64,000 nt of DNA, taken from contig NC_053492.1 in NCBI RefSeq assembly GCF_905171775.1, positions 189,865,317 through 189,929,316 of the forward strand, in the 5' to 3' direction. Position numbers and translations under genes: made by a program. This stretch comes from Rana temporaria (lineage: Eukaryota; Chordata; Amphibia; Anura; Ranidae). Positions 1-11,401 of this stretch are shown here, piece after piece (the stretch's first letter is position 1; each line of letters begins with the position of its first letter). Under the pieces are notes generated by a model. It was given only the letters and a program-made list of their open reading frames with translations. It did no database searches and had not been told where the DNA came from.

Positions 1-900
1 AGCCTTCAAGTGTCTCTCTTTGTAAGACTGGTCCTCTTTCCAGTGAATACCAGCACAGGGCTCACCCCCAGGTCATTAAAATATGTATGCAGGGATGTAC
101 CAAAAAGAAAAAAGAAAAAGAGAGAACCAAAGGCTCCACATTGTGTGAAAAATGCTGGATATTTATTTAAAACTAATAAAATTGCAAAGCAAAGAAATGT
201 AAACAGCACTGCATACAATTCTGAGTTGTGTACGAAGCTTTGCACTTACAGTACACGCAATGCTGCCCCCTGTGCTCATTCCTCCAGAGTTGTGTCTCGC
301 TAATACAGGAAGTGTGTTACTGGTCAGATCACCAGGTGAAAACAGAGTAGAAAAAGGCCAAAGAAAAGAAAACGAATGCAGCTACCGCATCTAATGATTG
401 CTGTTGATACCTCCCTCATCTGTTACCAAGTGAAGACTTCATTGTTTCCTGACGATCGCACATTTGGTGTTTGCTGATACATCTTCATACCTACAGCCTT
501 TCTGACCCTTTGAGCGTACGCTCACTTGGATTTAATATATCTGGTAAGCCTCCCCCTCTGGTGGCGGGTATTATCACTACATGTTTAGTTCATTAACAAT
601 CACCGTGGGTTTGCAATAACCACTGTTGGAATTGGTTTATTCATCTATCAAGTTTATGTTTATCCATATGGACTTACACCTTTGTACACAGTTTAATTGG
701 TGTTGGATATAGACAATCAGTGTCTTCTCATCATCATCCATTAGTTCATTTATTTATTGTGTTTATGAGAACCATATGGACTTACATTTGTTTACACTGC
801 TTCATTGGTGTTTGACATAGACAATTAGTGTCTTTTCATTATTTATTTTTTAGCGCTACATTTTTTGTATTTGTTTTTTTTTTGCTTTCCTTTACTCACT
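1..900. other. Unassigned AT-rich intergenic sequence with a short tandem duplication
   Basis: No gene is recognised. Open frames here are short, overlap on both strands and show no familiar domain. Around 650-840 a block of about 110 bp containing 'ccatatggacttaca' and 'gacaatcagtgtctt' is repeated once with changes, so part of this stretch is a diverged tandem duplication. The right end (about 840-900) has a T-rich tail with an AGCGCT box that resembles the tails of the foldback elements further along the window. Confidence 0.4.
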
Positions 901-1068
901 GGATTGTGTGTAGCTGCTCACCACTACGATAGCACAGATTTATTTAGTTTTTTAGTACATGTGATGATGTCAAAACAAGCTCCACCCTACGTGTTTCATC
1001 ACAAATGATGTCTTTCACATATTGATTATTGGACAAGTTATTTCACTATTGTTTTATTTGGGCACTTA
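901..1068 (-). mobile_element. Candidate Penelope-like (pLTR-type) fragment
   Basis: Read on the minus strand, this short stretch has a TGAAAGA box, a hairpin, GAAAC, and then an AATAAA-like box farther on. The same order is seen at four other places in the window. This fits the pLTR of a Penelope-like retroelement, which in animals often carries hammerhead ribozyme motifs. No reverse transcriptase is present here, so the assignment is an inference from the motif order alone. The 2.2-kb foldback element begins directly to its right. Confidence 0.25.
993..1017 (-). ncRNA. Hairpin-GAAAC motif, hammerhead-ribozyme-like (degenerate)
   Basis: On the minus strand TGAAAGA is followed by one base, then a 4-bp stem (ATCA/TGAT) with a short loop, then GAAAC. 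This resembles the CUGANGA, stem II, GAAA core of a hammerhead but has an extra base before stem II and an imperfect first core. Cleavage activity cannot be judged from sequence. Confidence 0.25.
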
Positions 1069-1911
1069 CAGTAGGTGTTTGTGATATTGTGCTTTTAGCA
1101 GGACAGCGTCGCGCTGATACTCGGCGACAGGGTGCCGAGATCTCGCCGACATCTCACACTCACTGGAATAGTGACAGCACATCCCAGCAAGCGCGTCATA
1201 GAAGCGACGGGAGATCCGACTTGGATTCCCGCCAATTCTACACGTGTGCGGCGTTTGTTATGAATCCTGAGGGGGAAGTCCCCGCCGGATTTTAAATAAA
1301 AAATCCGGCATGGGTCCCCCCCTCAGGAGCATACCGGGCCCTTAGGTCTGTTATGGGTTGTAAGGAGAGCCCCCCTACGCCGAAAAAAACGGCGTAGGGG
1401 GTCCCCCTACAATCCATACCAGACCGTATCCAAAGCACGCTACCCGGCCAGCCAGGAAGGGAGTGGGGACGAGCGAGCGCCCCCCCCCCCTCCTGAGCCG
1501 TACCAGGCTGCATGCCCTCAACATGGGGGGGTTGGGTGCTCTGGGGCAGGGGGGCGCACTGCGGCCCCCCACCTCAGAGCACCCTGTCCCCATGTTGATG
1601 AGGACAGGGCCCCTTCCCGACAACCCTGGCCGTTGGTTGTCGGGGTATGCGGGCGGGAGGCTTATCGGAATCTGGGAGTCCCCTTTAATAAGGGGGCCCC
1701 CAGATACCGGCCCCCCCACCCTAAGTGAATGAGTATGGGGTACATCGTACCCCTACCCATTCACCTGCAAGAAAAGTGGTAAAAACACAAATAAACCACA
1801 CAGTGTATTAAAATATTTTATTTTTCTGCTCCGGAGGCCGCCCCCTGTCTTCTTTATTAGCTCTTTTACCAGGGGGGGCTTCTTCTTTGACGTCTTCGGG
1901 TGGGTGGGGGC

Positions 1912-2081
1912 TAGGGTTGCCACCTCATCCCTTTAAAAAGGAACACATATTAATTACACAGGTTCTGTGGCTAATTAAGGAGGTAATTAGACTCATTTGG
2001 TGCCTTTCCTGCATTAAATTAACCTCAGAACCTGTGTAATTCATATGTGTTCCTTTTTAAAGGGATGAGGTGGCAACTCTA
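1912..2081. mobile_element. 170-bp hAT-type MITE with 8-bp target duplication
   Basis: The element begins TAGGGTTGCCACCTCATCCC and ends with the near-exact reverse complement. It is flanked by the 8-bp repeat GTGGGGGC at 1904-1911 and 2082-2089. Long terminal inverted repeats, a TAG start and an 8-bp duplication are hallmarks of the hAT superfamily. It inserted into the loop of the larger foldback and is therefore younger than that element. Confidence 0.85.
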
Positions 2082-2099
2082 GTGGGGGCCGCCGTCTGG

Positions 2100-2160
2100 T
2101 TCTCTTCCACCGCCGGGGGGGTGGCTTTTAAAAAAGCCCCCACCCCCCCGGCGGGTTTCC
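2100..2160. repeat. G/C-rich hairpin in the foldback loop
   Basis: A run beginning 'ccgccgggggggtgg' pairs with 'ccacccccccggcgg' across an AT-rich turn of about ten bases. It would form a very stable stem and contains G runs. Confidence 0.5.
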
Positions 2161-2446
2161 TCCGGCGTCTTCGGCGGGGCTCTTCTTCTTCCGCTATCCC
2201 GACGGGTCTTCTCCGCTATCCGGGGGGTCTCGCCGCTCTCCGCTGTTGACTCGTCGCACCCCGGTTCTTCGTCTCGCAGTCCGGTCCCTTCTTCCGTGCT
2301 GTGAGTTCTTCTTCCGCGCTGTGACGTCATGTTCTTCACTTCTCTTCTTCTCCCGATGTTGACTCGCCGGTCCTCCTCGCTGAAATGACGGATGCGCGCC
2401 TTGCATCGGACCTATATAGGCCTCACAGTCCCATCATGCTCTGTAC

Positions 2447-2492
2447 CTACCCATGTGATACCTACCACGTGGGTAGGTATCACATGGGTAGC
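2447..2492. repeat. 46-bp palindrome centred on CACGTG
   Basis: 'ctacccatgtgatacctacc' is followed by ACG and then by its reverse complement. This lies at the inner edge of the right arm of the foldback element. Confidence 0.6.
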
Positions 2493-3228
2493 TAATAAAG
2501 AAGACAGGGGGCGGCCTCCGGAGCAGAAAAATAAAATATTTTAATACACTGTGTGGTTTATTTGTGTTTTTACCACTTTTCTTGCAGGTGAATGGGTAGG
2601 GGTACGATGTACCCCATACTCATTCACTTAGGGTGGGGGGGCCGGTATCTGGGGGCCCCCTTATTAAAGGGGGCTCCCAGATTCCGATAAGCCTCCCGCC
2701 CGCATACCCCGACAACCAACGGCCAGGGTTGTCGGGAAGGGGCCCTGTCCTCATCAACATGGGGACAGGGTGCTCTGAGGTGGGGGGCCGCAGTGCGCCC
2801 CCCTGCCCCAGAGCACCCAACCCCCCCATGTTGAGGGCATGCAGCCTGGTACGGCTCAGGAGGGGGGGGGGGCGCTCGCTCGTCCCCACTCCCTTCCTGG
2901 CTGGCCGGGTAGCGTTTTTTTCGGCGTAGGGGGGCTCTCCTTACAACCCATAACAGACCTAAGGGCCCGGTATGCTCCTGAGGGGGGGACCCATGCCGGA
3001 TTTTTTATTTAAAATCCGGTGGGGACTTCCCCCTCAGGATTCATAACAAACGCCGCACACGTGTAGAATTGGCGGGAATCCAAGTCGGATCTCCCGTCGC
3101 TTCTATGACGGCTCTGTCTCCATCGCGGCAAGCCAGCTCGGAGCTGGTTCCCGCGATGGGGCTCGTAGGTGCTCAATCTCGCCGAGAAAGAGAGCGAGAT
3201 TGACACAAAATCGGGTTCACCTACTGTA

Positions 3229-4413
3229 TATGGTGTATTTAGCACAGCACAATTGTTGTATATATTAGATTGCTGTGTTTGCTGCTTGTATTATTTTGTT
3301 TACATTTTATAAGTGCGGTTACTAGTTTGGTTATAATGGTATTTGCTCTAAGATAATTATGTTTCTCGCAGCTGTGGAAATTATAGGTATATCACAGGAT
3401 AAATGTATTTGAATAGAGAGCCGCGTGTAACCCTAATAACAAGGGCGCTTCTGTATCCACTGGTGACAATGACAGTAATTTGGTGTTCACGAGTTTTAAA
3501 AATTTGATTATATCTGGGGCCCATACAGAAAGGGATATTGCTTTCCAAGAGAGGTATATTTCAGACAACATAGGGCCTTGCAGCTTGAGGTGGGATGTTA
3601 TTTACCAGAAAGGAGATACTGGCCTAGATCAGTGGTTTAAATATTTTAATGAATCGGGTATTTGTTTCCTGCGTTTTTTAGTTTTGAGGAAAAAAAGATT
3701 AATGTGGAGATTAAGGAACTGAAGGAGAAATTGGCTTCATATAATGAGCATTTCAGTAGTATAGTGAGTGGGAGATCAATGGATCTTAGGAAAACTTCAA
3801 AAAAGGAAGAACAAGAACAAAGAATAATGAAAAGGAACAATATAATAGGGACGTAACAGAAATTAAGACAGGAATACTATTTAGTTGTCAGAATGTGGAA
3901 GTTGAACAAACTAAGGAACTGGGGGAGATTGAAGATCAAGGAGGAGGTATTGGGGGAGAGACCAATTGTGATGCTAAGTTTGGGGCAGGAGGTAGGACGC
4001 AGGTGGAACCTTCAGGATCTTGGGCCAGTCAGGATAGAAGGCATTCCTTTACATCACCAAGTGTGAGACCCTATAACAGAAATGGTAAGCATTATGGAGG
4101 TCCACCATAGTTGAGGAAAAGGAATTTCTCCTATAGATTGCCCTATAGAGGTGTACAGGCCCTATATAGGAGAGAAAATGATTGTACACCATATAGGAGA
4201 CACCTCCTTTATATGTTCTCTGACTTCCAAGATTTATGATAGAATGGAATGGAGACTAGATTTTTCATTTAAAAACGTATTCCCCACATGGACTTAGTAT
4301 GGGCTGGGACATTATTGTATTTATTATGATGGTTGATTTCCTGGTCCATGGAGATGTGATATAGTATATTCCTGTATTTTGTGTTTTATAATATTAGTGA
4401 TATACCTGTAAAC
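3229..4413 (+). pseudogene. Decayed unrecognised ORF(s) with a lysine/glutamate-rich coiled-coil stretch
   Basis: Plus-strand frames at about 3480-3722, 3662-3856 and 3895-4110 join only through frameshifts. The first piece includes 'FKNLIISGAHTERDIAF', the second a charged helix-forming run ('EIKELKEKLASYNEHF'), and the last a serine/arginine/glycine-rich tail ending 'RNGKHYGGPP'. I do not recognise the family. Because it lies among retroelement debris, an accessory or ORF1-like protein of a retroelement (possibly Penelope-like) is one guess. No catalytic motif is visible. Sequence on either side shows no further coding signal. Confidence 0.3.
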
Positions 4414-5330
4414 TAGAGATGAGCCTAACACCCCCCAGTTTGGTTCGCATCAGAACATGCAAACAGGCAATACATTTGTTTGAACATCCGAACACCGTTA
4501 AAGTCTATGGGAAATGAACATGAAAAATCTAAAGTGCTAATTTTAAAGGCTTATATGCAAGTTAGTGTAATAAAAAGTGTTTGGGGACCTGGGTCCTGCC
4601 CCAGGGGACATGTATCAATGCAAATAAAACGTTTTAAAAACAGCAGTTTTTTTGGGAGCAGTGATTTTAATAATGCTTAAAGTGAAACAATAAAAGTGAA
4701 ATATTCCTTTAAATTTCATACCTGGGGTGTGTATAGTATGCCTGTAAAGTAGCGCTTGTTTCCCGTGCTTAGAACTGTCCCTGCACAAAGTGTCATTTCT
4801 GAAGGAAAAAAAGTATTTTAAAAGTACTAGAGGCTGTAATGAATTGTCGGCTCCTGGCAATACAGAGAAAAGTCATTGAAAGTCATTGATAAAAAAAAAT
4901 GTGTGGGGGTCCCCCCAAATTCAATTACCAGGCCCATCAGGTCTGGTATAGATATTAAGGGGAACCCTGCGCCAAATAAAAAAAATGACGTGGGGTTTCC
5001 CCCAAAAATCCATACCAAACCCTCTATCCGAGCATGCAACCTGGCAGGCTGCAGGAAAAGAGAGGGGACGAGAGAGCGCCCCCCTCCTGAACCGTACCAG
5101 GCCATATGCCCTCAACATGGGGAGGATACTTTGGGGGTCTGTGACCCCTCAAAGCACCATGTCCCTATGTTGATGAGGACAAGGGCCTCATCCCTACAAC
5201 CCTTGCCTGGTGGTTGTGGGGGTCTGGGGGCGGGGGACTTATGGGAATCTGGAAGACCCCTTTAACAATAGGAACCCCCAGATCCCAGCCCCCCCTATGT
5301 GAATTGGTAAAGGGTACATTGTATAACTTG
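4414..5330 (+). mobile_element. Partial hAT-family foldback copy (TAG..GATGAGC type)
   Basis: It starts with TAGAGATGAGC, close to the terminal repeat of the complete copy at 40255, and follows the same order of blocks: 'taaagtctatggga', 'tgcaagttagtgtaat', 'gggtcctgccccagg', then a G/C-rich internal block ending near 'gtgaattggtaaagggtaca'. The right arm is missing, so the copy is truncated. Short open frames here are not genes. Confidence 0.6.
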
Positions 5331-6413
5331 ATTATGTCAGGAAAATTAGTAAGAGTAAAAAGAAGGAAAAAACAATGTGGTTCACTAACAAGGTAAGTAT
5401 AATTCCCTTGTTACTGACCCGGCTTGCTTCTGACCTGATCTTGGATTCTACTTCTGACTTTTCCTAGTTCCTGACTTCGGCTTTGCTCATGATTGGGTGC
5501 CTTGCTGCCTGCCTGTTAATGACCCTGGCTGTTCCTGTGACCACGCTTCTGTCTCTAATCCTGGCTTCCTGTCCTGTTCAAGTGTCTGCCTGGCTGTCTA
5601 CTGTACCAGTTCTATGCACTGCTGAGTGTTCCTGCCTCAAGTTTACTGAGAGTTTTGACAAGCCACACGTTCTGAACCAGCAGTGCAAGGGGAGTGCCCC
5701 TTTAACCTAGGCTAGACTTCTGAACAGTGCTACTGTCCCTGACTTATTGGTTCGTCAGTCTCCTTGGGACCGCATCTCCTCCTTCGAGTTTACCCATCAA
5801 CATCTGCTGGCACTGGTATTCCACTTTTCCTTCGGTACCCTCTGTTCCACTTTCAGTGGGGCCTGGGCTGGGAATACAAGAGAGGCCAACCTCGTAATTT
5901 CAGTCTCCTCTCAGGTACGTGACAGGAGATTCAAAGAAACAGAGAGTACAGCTGATAGAGAAGTGTGTAAAAATAAAAAAATAAGTTCAACACCTTATCA
6001 GTGCTGACAAAGCTCAGACAGAGGAGGAAATAGCTAAATCTATCAAGAAAGGAGACAAGACATTTTTTGGCACATAATTGTTGGAAGGAAAAACACAATG
6101 GGATCACTAAAATAAAAACTGGTCACAACCATAGGCGTGCACACAGGGTGTGCCAGGTGTGCCAGGTGTGCCCAGGCACACCCTAATCACCCTGTGCAGC
6201 ACAGATTCCCCCTACTGCCTAGGTTCTCCCCTCCTTCCCCTTGCAGCGCTGCCAGCTTCCCTATTCTCCTCTCCCTCTGGCTAGGATGAGTGGGGGAAGG
6301 GACCGGTAAATATGTACCTTCCCATTTCATTGTAAGTGATCGGTAGTTTGTGTTTGAGCTTTGGGGTTACTAATGGCTCTAGTAATAGTCGCTATTTTCA
6401 GGATTTCTACAGA
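5331..6413. other. Unassigned sequence with imperfect CTG/CCTG-rich repeats
   Basis: About 5405-5720 is a loose array of 'ctgacttc', 'gcctgcctg' and similar words, resembling the degenerate array at 27298-27720. Around 6140-6185 'gtgtgccaggt' is repeated. About 6030-6060 could encode a short piece resembling a LINE ('EEIAKSIKKGDKTFF'), but it is too short to classify. No gene is supported. Confidence 0.3.
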
Positions 6414-7256
6414 TAGAGATAGCAGAGGAACTGGCTTTGTTAAAGTCTAACAAAGTAATGGGCCCTGGTGGTATTCATCCTAGAGTTCTAAAGCCCTGTA
6501 CACACGGCCGGAAATCCCACCAGGAAAAAAACTTTGGTTTTCCTGATGGGATTCCTGGCAAGCTTGCCTTGCAAAGCCGTGCATACAGACGGCCATTCAA
6601 AAGAACCGCCATTCTTTTGAATTGCAAGAACGCGGTGACGTCATCGACTATGATGAGCCAGCCAGCGCTCGTCACATTCGATGCCGTCGCCGCCATCTTG
6701 CTACACCCCGCACTAACCTTGTATGCTACCGCGCATGCGTCGAAGTCTTATCGAGCATGCGTGGGTTTACCTCGGACAGGTAAGCATACAGATGACTGGT
6801 TTTCTCGGCAGGAAACACTCTGCTGGGAATCCCGACGGGAAAATAGAGAGCAGGTTCTCTATTTTTCCTGGGCAGTTTTCCTGTCGGGAAAACTGCTAGG
6901 GAGCGCACACACACGGCCGGGATTCCCGGCCAAATGCTCTTCTGGCAGTTTTCCTGCCGGGAAAACCGGTCGTGTGTACGAGGCTTGAGAGAACTTTGAC
7001 CACTAACATGTCTTTTTAATCAATCTTTTCTAACAGGAGAAGCCTTCTATGACTGGTGGACAGCTAATATTGTACTTATCCTCAAGAAGAGTAGCAACCT
7101 GGCTATTACAGGTCAGCGAGTTTAATATCTGTTGTAGTCAAGTTAATGGAATTAAGAAGGAACATTGATTACTTAAGAACATACAGCTTGCTGGACCCAT
7201 GGCTTTACTGAGGGCAGAGCACGTCAGACTAACGTGATTAAAATTTTTGACTACAC
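6414..7256 (+). pseudogene. CR1-like LINE reverse transcriptase relic, split by a MITE
   Basis: Two plus-strand pieces carry hallmarks of non-LTR retrotransposon reverse transcriptase. The first (6414-6490) reads 'LLKSNKVMGPGGIHPRVLK', matching the early RT block of CR1-type LINEs. The second (about 7035-7256) includes 'WWTANIVLILKKSSN' and 'HGFTEGRARQTNVIKIFD', corresponding to the next RT blocks, with several stops between them. A MITE at 6491-6985 separates the two. The element has no visible 5' or 3' end and is a dead fragment. Confidence 0.7.
6491..6985. mobile_element. MITE with GTACACACG-type terminal inverted repeats
   Basis: The ends 'aagccctgtacacacggccg' and 'cggtcgtgtgtacgaggctt' are inverted. 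The interior is also partly self-complementary ('gattcctggcaag', 'cttttctcggcaggaaa'). It interrupts the CR1 relic. The element at 31048-31505 has the same ends with a TTA duplication. Here no clean duplication was resolved. Confidence 0.65.
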
Positions 7257-7378
7257 TCACTGGCCACTTTATTAGGTACACCTCGCTAGTACTGGGTTGG
7301 GGCCACTATTGCCTTCAGAACTGCCTTAATTCTTAATAGCATAGATTCAGTGTCGGAAAATTCCTCAGAGATTTTGGT
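7257..7378 (+). repeat. Fragment of a dispersed vertebrate repeat
   Basis: The words 'actggccactttattaggta', 'gtactgggttgg' and 'ttcctcagagattttggtcc' are ones I recall from a repeat common in fish and amphibians. It is cut off at about 7378 by the piggyBac-type end. I cannot name the family with certainty. Confidence 0.4.
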
Positions 7379-7621
7379 CCATATTCAGAACGGCGATCTG
7401 CCTTGTTTACATAGGCAGGCTGCAACCCTGTCTGTCTGCCCGACTATTGGCGGGTGCTGACTGACACCGAATATCCAGCACCCGCTGATGGGCTTCCGCT
7501 GCGTGCAATGACAGCGAGTAGCCTACCCAGAAGTGTCGGATCACATATATATACGCGATCCTGCGCACAGCTGCTGCCCTGTAGCAGTAAAACTGCTATA
7601 GGGCGGACGGGAAGTGGTTAA
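7379..7621 (-). mobile_element. Terminal fragment of a piggyBac-type (TTAA) element
   Basis: The segment ends 'gggaagtggttaa', the same terminus seen at 37826 and 63639, with TTAA at the boundary. Only one end is present, so it is a truncated copy. Confidence 0.5.
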
Positions 7622-8603
7622 CACATATAATTAAAGTGCAAACGTCCATGTGAAATCTGAAATCTGAAATCTGAAATCTAAAACAAATTGCAATAGTGCA
7701 AAAAAAAGTGCAATCCACTTGTGCTATAATTCGTGCAAATAAAAACAACTTGTGCTTTTAGTCCACCCTACTCCACTCCGTGTCACTACCAGTACCATGG
7801 CATCACTTCTGCTCTTTGAAACGCACGCCGGCTCCAGCGAAGATCAAAGTAGCGTCATCCTACAAACTCTTTGGTATATTGTTTCGGGGCGAGGCACCAT
7901 ATTTGTGAGTGAAAACTTTTATATTTTACCGCAGGCATTTTAATAAACGATTTTACGCTATATATATGCTGTTCTCTGGCTTTCTTAGGGTTGAGGAATG
8001 GAGGAACTAGCCAAGTATGGGTCCTAAGTTGATCGGATAACCTGAACAGAGAGTCTGTGATATGAAGCTGTAATGACCTTCCTAGGCATATGCACAGGGG
8101 GTCAACAACTTTTGGTGAGTTCGGTCTCTTGAGGGGACACTGGTGGTGAAACGGAGTGGAGTCGGGTGGAGTGAAACCACAAGTCACAAGTGGGTTGCAC
8201 GTTTTTTTAAAAGATGAGAGCATCGTCACTGGCACTGAAGCTGCCCACTTTAAAAACAACCCTGAATCGAGATACTTTGGATAATGAGTCAGCTTACCAT
8301 AAGTAATTTTTTTTTTTATCTTTAATGATTTATCTTTTGTAACCCTAAACTGATTTTTGCATCCTGTTTATCACAACATTATTTGGCAGAAAAAATTAGT
8401 CAAAACATTATTTTTCCTTAGTATGGTCTGACATGGAATAAAATGCTTTTCTTTTGTGATAGAGCAATTTTCTTTCGTGACAGAGCAAAAAAAACTGATA
8501 TAGGTGTCATTTATTGCCTAACAACAGTAAATTGTATTTTTTTTTTTTACAACATGTACATTGTAAGGTCAATACAGTTTATTTTATTCTAAGCAAAATA
8601 TAT
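7622..8603. other. No recognised feature
   Basis: Short direct repeats of 'ctgaaat' occur near 7655-7680, and T-rich runs occur near 8310 and 8540. I see no gene or element boundary. Confidence 0.3.
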
Positions 8604-9091
8604 TACCGTATTTAACGGCTTATACCGTGCACTTTTTTCCCCTTAAAATAAGGGGAAAATCGTGGGTGCGCGATATACGCCGATACCCAATTCCCACGCT
8701 CAGTTTAAATGCCTGCGCTGACATATACCTAGTGCAGTACACTCGGCTACTTTCGGCCAGGCTTGGCTTCGCTCGTGCTCACGCATAAACGTCACAGAGC
8801 GTGAGCACGAGCGAAGCCGAGCCTGGCCGAATGTAGCCGAGTGTACTGCACTCGGTATATGTCGCCGCAGGCATTCAAACTGAGCGCGGGAAGTGGCGAT
8901 TCGACGGAAAGACAGCGCGGGAGAAGCCGGGAGGACACCACCGAAGCCGCAGACGGACGCCGGACCCGTCGAGGCCGCCGCGCAAGACACCAAAACTGTA
9001 AGTACTAAAATGTTTTTTTACAGGAATTGCGGGTCCACAATAGGGGTGCGGGCTATACGCCGAAGCGCGCAATACCGCGATAAATATGGTA
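8604..9091. mobile_element. GC-rich foldback element (TACCGTATTTA type)
   Basis: The outer ends are 'taccgtatttaacggc' and 'cgataaatatggta'. Inside, about 75-bp arms at 8709-8785 and 8798-8880 are near-perfect inverted copies around a 12-base loop ('ctcgtgctcacgc' / 'gcgtgagcacgag'). The open frames on both strands here come from this symmetry. The superfamily is uncertain. Confidence 0.6.
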
Positions 9092-9703
9092 TTTTCTATT
9101 CGAAAAAACTCATGAGAAATTTGACACACCTTGAAAAGTGTTTGTTACCCAACAGCAACAGTAAAATAATGTAGTTTGGTTTCTATCTATTTACTAGATA
9201 AAGTGTGCCTGAGAGATGGTCAAAAATAGTAATTATTTTAATGTTTATTAGTTGAAATATATAGAACAGAAGTTAAAACAGATCACAATACAGACTCTCT
9301 TGTTTCATTTTAATAAATAAATCCAGAGAGAACATTTTTATGAAACATTCATGAAACCGTGGGACCGATTTACTAAAGGAATCTTTATTAAAAGTCAATA
9401 AATGTGGGTATTGACTTTAATTATCCAATAAAATGAAAAATAATTCCTCTTTCCTCTGAATACCCCACATGCAGATGCTTTGTGTTAATATTCACAATTT
9501 TTTTCCGTGAAGATTCTCAACTTCATTAGTAAATTCTCTTCAAATTGGTCTCCTTTAATTGTTATTTAATTTCCCACAAATCCAATTTGATGTCTGAAAT
9601 TATTGCAGGCTTTTTTTTGCTATTGTTTTTAATGGTGCTAGCTCACATCTGTAAGCAGCCTGGATGTACATTGGGCACAAATCCTTTACAAATGCAACTT
9701 TAA
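9092..9703. other. No recognised feature
   Basis: AT-rich sequence without a supportable ORF, element end or RNA gene. Confidence 0.3.
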
Positions 9704-9892
9704 AGTCTCGTACACGCGATCGGATTTTCCGACAACAAATGTGTGTGGCAGGGTTTTGTCGCATAATCCGACTGTTTGTACACTCCATCGGGCAATTGTT
9801 GTCGGAATTTCCGACAACAAATAATTTATCGCAAGCTTTCTAATTTTCCGACAACAAATGTGTCTTGTCGAATTATCCGATCGTGTGTACAC
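9704..9892. mobile_element. Short MITE with GTACACGCGATCGG-type ends
   Basis: 'agtctcgtacacgcgatcgg' at the left and 'ccgatcgtgtgtacac' at the right form inverted ends, and 'ttccgacaacaaatg' occurs near both ends. It is related in its terminal sequence to the MITEs at 6491 and 31048. Confidence 0.5.
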
Positions 9893-10936
9893 AAAAAAAA
9901 TCCAAAGTACAAACATGCATGCTCCGAACCAATGCCAACCATAAGACAACATTAGCAGAAGTTGCCAGAAGGGTGGCGCTAAAGAGCTGAAAAAACACGT
10001 AGTTTCATGTATGTTGGCTGAAAAGGTTCTGCCGTCTGTATGCATACCAAGTTCACAGCCAATGCCTTTCGCACAAAATTTCTACGGATTTGTCCAATGG
10101 AAACTTTACTGAAAATGTAATTGGCTGACAGAACCCCAGCAAAGTATCACAGAGTAAATGAAAACACACATAAATTCACATAGAAACACATATAAAAAAA
10201 GAAAAAAAAAATGCATAACACCACAAAGGAAAGTGTGAACCCAGCCACATATTGTATTTCTAATTCAAGCTGTAAATACTTTGGTAATCAATGCATGGTG
10301 TTACTCAAGAATATACTATCCAACATTTTTTTGGGGCAAGTAAGCCTACTAAGATTTGGTACAACATTCTAATTTTAGGATTTTTTTTTCTTTATTTACT
10401 TACCTTCTAAATTGCAGAATGTGAATCAGACACAGTGCCAAACTCCAAAAATGCCCCATTTGTAATGTTACTTTGTCATTCAAGCAGTGTGGTGGAAGTG
10501 AGTTGGAATTTACACTCGCATGTAAGAAATGATAAGATACTCATAAGCTTAAGTATTGTAAGAGCTGGGAGGGAGTGACCATAAACCATTTATGGAGGAT
10601 GGGAATTATCTGCAAGCAATCTAGACGTATAGCTCTCAGTGCCTCAGTGGAATTGTACATGTTATCATTGTAAGGTATTTCATTTATTACTACTTATTCT
10701 ACTTATCTTTTAAAAAAAAAAAAAAAAAATTGTAATGTAAACATACACAGTTTTTTTTTGTTTTTGTTTTTTTTACTTATCTTTTATTTGATTTTCTCCA
10801 ACAAATAACATACAGTTAACATAAGGTGCTTCAACCAACAATAATGAAAGTACATAAACAAATAATATTCCTGGCAGTCAACTCTTCGGTGTGCTCAAAG
10901 ACGCAAGAAACAAACTATAAGCTCCTAACACAATGA
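9893..10936. other. AT-rich sequence with no recognised gene
   Basis: It contains A runs (10718-10729) and T runs (10752-10770). The last part probably belongs to the L1 element that follows, but I could not align it. Confidence 0.3.
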
Positions 10937-11401
10937 TACTATACCCCAGAAAGGTTACACCAATTTGATAAATATGCAGATGGAAGCTGTTGGAGATGTG
11001 GCAGAGAGCAAGGAACACTTTTACATATTTTTTGGTCCTGTCATAAAATGAGGCATTACTGGAAGGAGGTGAGAAGAATTTGCCAAAAATGTATTGAAGA
11101 TTCGATCCCAGATGACCCCGCCATTTTTCTGCTGCATAGTTCACAGATACCTGTGCAGAAGTATAGGAAATCGGTAGTGTGTCATATGATCAATGCGGCA
11201 AGGGCAGGAGTCATGCTGAGGTGGAGGGATTCAAGTTCACCCTCCATCGCAGGCTGGCTCAATAGGATTCAGGAGGTAGGAGCAATGGAAGATTTGGTGC
11301 ATTCAGCGCAGAACAGGAGGACACAGTATAATGATACTTGGTCAGGATGGAATGTGTTTATTAGATCTGAAGAGGGAAAGAGGCTCATGGAGGAGAACTA
11401 A
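10937..11401 (+). pseudogene. L1/Tx1-like LINE ORF2 C-terminus
   Basis: The plus-strand frame of 155 codons starts mid-protein with 'YYTPERLHQFDKYADGSCW' and contains 'CWRCG', 'LLHIFWSC' and a downstream histidine, the C-terminal cysteine-rich knuckle typical of L1-clade ORF2. It stops at TAA 11399-11401. Endonuclease and RT are absent, which fits the 5' truncation usual in L1 insertions. The 3' UTR runs to a poly(A) tail near 13426. Confidence 0.75.

Larger units (their letters stand above)
1069..3228. mobile_element. Foldback element with about 650-bp inverted arms
   Basis: The left arm (about 1195-1861) and right arm (about 2490-3112) are near-perfect inverted copies, and a shorter match ('acagtaggtg' at 1069 and its complement near 3219) extends the symmetry outward. 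The right arm lacks roughly 60 bp present in the left. The loop holds a 170-bp hAT MITE and a very G/C-rich segment. Blocks in the arms ('atggggacagggtgctctgag', 'aggggtacgatgtacc') resemble those of the TAG-type hAT copies at 4414, 20778, 40255 and 52829, so this is probably a diverged member of that superfamily. Open frames inside are mirror images of each other and are not genes. No target duplication was found. Confidence 0.65.

Noticed and set aside
1375..2929. Mirror-image open frames (for example 'MGGPVSGGPLIKG') on both strands
   Set aside because: They are inverted copies in the two arms of the foldback element, G/C-rich and without a known domain.
5483..5710. Hydrophobic 75-codon frame resembling a signal or membrane peptide
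   Set aside because: It lies in a degenerate CTG/CCTG-rich repeat and has no conserved domain or gene structure.
8700..9174. Overlapping frames of 84-97 codons on both strands
   Set aside because: They arise from the self-complementary foldback at 8604-9091.
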